Part shown: piece by piece, positions 5,868-6,700 of the stretch
How the letters are laid out: each line of letters opens with the position of its first letter
How positions within the stretch are numbered: the first letter of the stretch is position 1
Assembly: GCA_900556575.1 (NCBI GenBank)
Contig: USPO01000083.1
Location: 1-6,700, forward strand
Source of the DNA: an uncultured Eubacteriales bacterium
Lineage (GTDB): Bacteria; Bacillota; Clostridia; UBA1381
Reading direction: 5' to 3'
DNA length: 6,700 nt
Notes under the pieces: model-generated
The model's database searches: none
What the model was told of the DNA's origin: nothing
Seen by the model: only the letters and a program-made list of their open reading frames with translations
Program-made: the position numbers and the translations under genes

Positions 5868-5921
5868 ATAAGATGCATACAGAGTGTTTTGTTCATAATG
5901 TATGTGTCGGTACTATCTTAT
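5868..5921 (+). other. Nested inverted repeats in the glgB leader
   Basis: ATAAGAT (5868-5874) pairs with ATCTTAT (5915-5921) and encloses CATACA (5876-5881) paired with TGTATG (5899-5904). The inner stem can instead lengthen to 10 bp (5872-5881 with 5899-5908, two G-U pairs), which uses up the GAT of the outer stem. The outer arm ends 7 nt before the AGGAG of glgB. No T-run follows. Confidence 0.4.
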
Positions 5922-5941
5922 CAGAGAGAGGAGAAAAAAGC

Positions 5942-6700
5942 ATGGTTGAACAAAATAAGGCGGTGCAGGATTATGCAAATATAAGTGAATTCCAAACCTA
6001 TCTGTTCAATTCCGGCGATAATTTCCGTTCATATGAATTGTTTGGAACACATCGTGTTACTGTTGACGGAAAGAAGGGCTGGCGTTTCGCAGTATGGGCC
6101 CCAAAAGCTGTGGCTGTGAGAATAACAGGCGATTTCAACAATTGGGCAGACTGCGGATATGAGCTTTCTAAAATTGGTACAACCGGTATATGGTATGGTT
6201 TCTTTACCGATATTAAAGAAGGTATGCTATATAAATATGCAATTAAGGCGGAGGATGGGGAGACATATTTAAGATGTGATCCATATGCCGTATACTGTGA
6301 AGTAAGACCGGGAACAGCAGCTATTGTAACTGAGCTTAAAAAGTTCAAGTGGGCAGATAAAAATTGGCTAAAACAGAGAGCAAAGAAGGATAACATCCAT
6401 TTGCCTATGAATATTTATGAGGTTCATGCCGGTTCATGGAAAATACATGAAGATGGTAGCTTCTATAATTATGAAGAGCTTGCTGACGAGCTTGTACCAT
6501 ATGTAAGTGATATGGGTTATACTCATATTGAACTTATGCCGCTTACGGAATTTCCGTTTGACGGTTCATGGGGGTATCAAGTAACCGGATATTTTGCAGC
6601 TACATCACGTTATGGTACACCGGATCAGCTTAAGTATTTGATTAATAAATGTCATAAAGCAGGTATTGCTGTAATTATGGACTGGGTTCCGGCTCATTTC
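5942..6700 (+). CDS. glgB: 1,4-alpha-glucan branching enzyme, N-terminal part (3' end beyond window)
   Basis: The frame is open from ATG 5942 to the window end: 253 residues, about 35-40% of a typical branching enzyme. AGGAG (5929-5933) lies 8 nt upstream. A CBM48 domain (about 35-125) shows the family signature WRFAVWAPKAVAVRITGDFNNW. The linker NIYEVHAGSWK (157-167) leads into the GH13 barrel, seen in the IELMPLTEFPFDGSWGYQVT segment and region I DWVPAHF (247-253) at the edge. The nucleophile and acid/base residues lie beyond the window. The enzyme cuts alpha-1,4-glucan and rejoins the chain as an alpha-1,6 branch in glycogen synthesis, in the cytoplasm. It has its own extended -10 promoter and a structured leader, and may head a glg operon continuing to the right. 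No break is seen. Confidence 0.95.
   Translation, partial: MVEQNKAVQDYANISEFQTYLFNSGDNFRSYELFGTHRVTVDGKKGWRFAVWAPKAVAVRITGDFNNWADCGYELSKIGTTGIWYGFFTDIKEGMLYKYAIKAEDGETYLRCDPYAVYCEVRPGTAAIVTELKKFKWADKNWLKQRAKKDNIHLPMNIYEVHAGSWKIHEDGSFYNYEELADELVPYVSDMGYTHIELMPLTEFPFDGSWGYQVTGYFAATSRYGTPDQLKYLINKCHKAGIAVIMDWVPAHF

Larger units (their letters stand above)
5458..5941. other. 484-bp AT-rich divergent intergenic region without a gene
   Basis: No credible coding frame is present; one 60-codon minus-strand frame (5638-5820) has no good ribosome binding site and low-complexity content. The region holds the radical SAM operon promoter (minus, 5644-5672), a weaker second -10 for the same operon (5523-5528), the glgB promoter (5830-5858), the glgB leader structure (5868-5921) and several small inverted repeats. 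Stretches 5700-5760 and 5798-5820 are A/T runs with no clear signal. Confidence 0.75.

Noticed and set aside
5998..6396. Minus-strand frame opposite glgB
   Set aside because: It lies antisense to a clear CBM48 coding region and resembles no known protein.

Overview
The window comes from a low-GC Gram-positive anaerobe, most likely an Oscillospiraceae- or Lachnospiraceae-type gut Clostridia. The support is strong AGGAGG-type ribosome binding sites, near-perfect sigma-A promoters, AT-rich intergenic DNA, a GerMN-domain protein, and Clostridia-like versions of the GH13 enzymes, transaldolase and stand-alone TSCPD protein. The genus cannot be fixed from this sequence. No RNA gene, CRISPR array, insertion sequence or phage gene was seen.

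Layout. (1) 1-1624, + strand: the 3' nine-tenths or more of an intracellular GH13 alpha-amylase or maltodextrin-glucosidase-type enzyme, with an unusual acidic and helical insertion in its C-terminal domain. (2) 1628-1670: a bidirectional terminator shared with the convergent gene. (3) 1684-2334, - strand: a small transaldolase (TalC/FSA fold) with its own consensus promoter. (4) 2576-2830, + strand: a stand-alone TSCPD protein, fired from a promoter back to back with the transaldolase promoter; a 16-bp palindrome overlaps both -35 boxes. (5) 2935-3423, + strand: an exported GerMN-domain protein. Its 3' end overlaps by 59 bp the end of (6), the oppositely transcribed two-gene operon at 5457-3365: a radical SAM protein with a helix-hairpin-helix (TIGR03916 type) and a DUF4130/TIGR03915 protein. 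(7) 5458-5941: a 484-bp AT-rich divergent intergenic region with the operon promoter (- strand), the glgB promoter (+ strand) and a structured glgB leader. (8) 5942-6700, + strand: the N-terminal third of glycogen branching enzyme GlgB.

Three themes sit side by side. Alpha-glucan and sugar-phosphate metabolism is represented by the GH13 hydrolase, transaldolase and GlgB. Envelope or sporulation biology is represented by the GerMN protein. The radical SAM / DUF4130 pair has no experimentally settled function known to me; in other genomes DUF4130 is often fused to a uracil-DNA-glycosylase-like domain, so a DNA repair or modification role is inferred. That pair is the best candidate here for a poorly described system.
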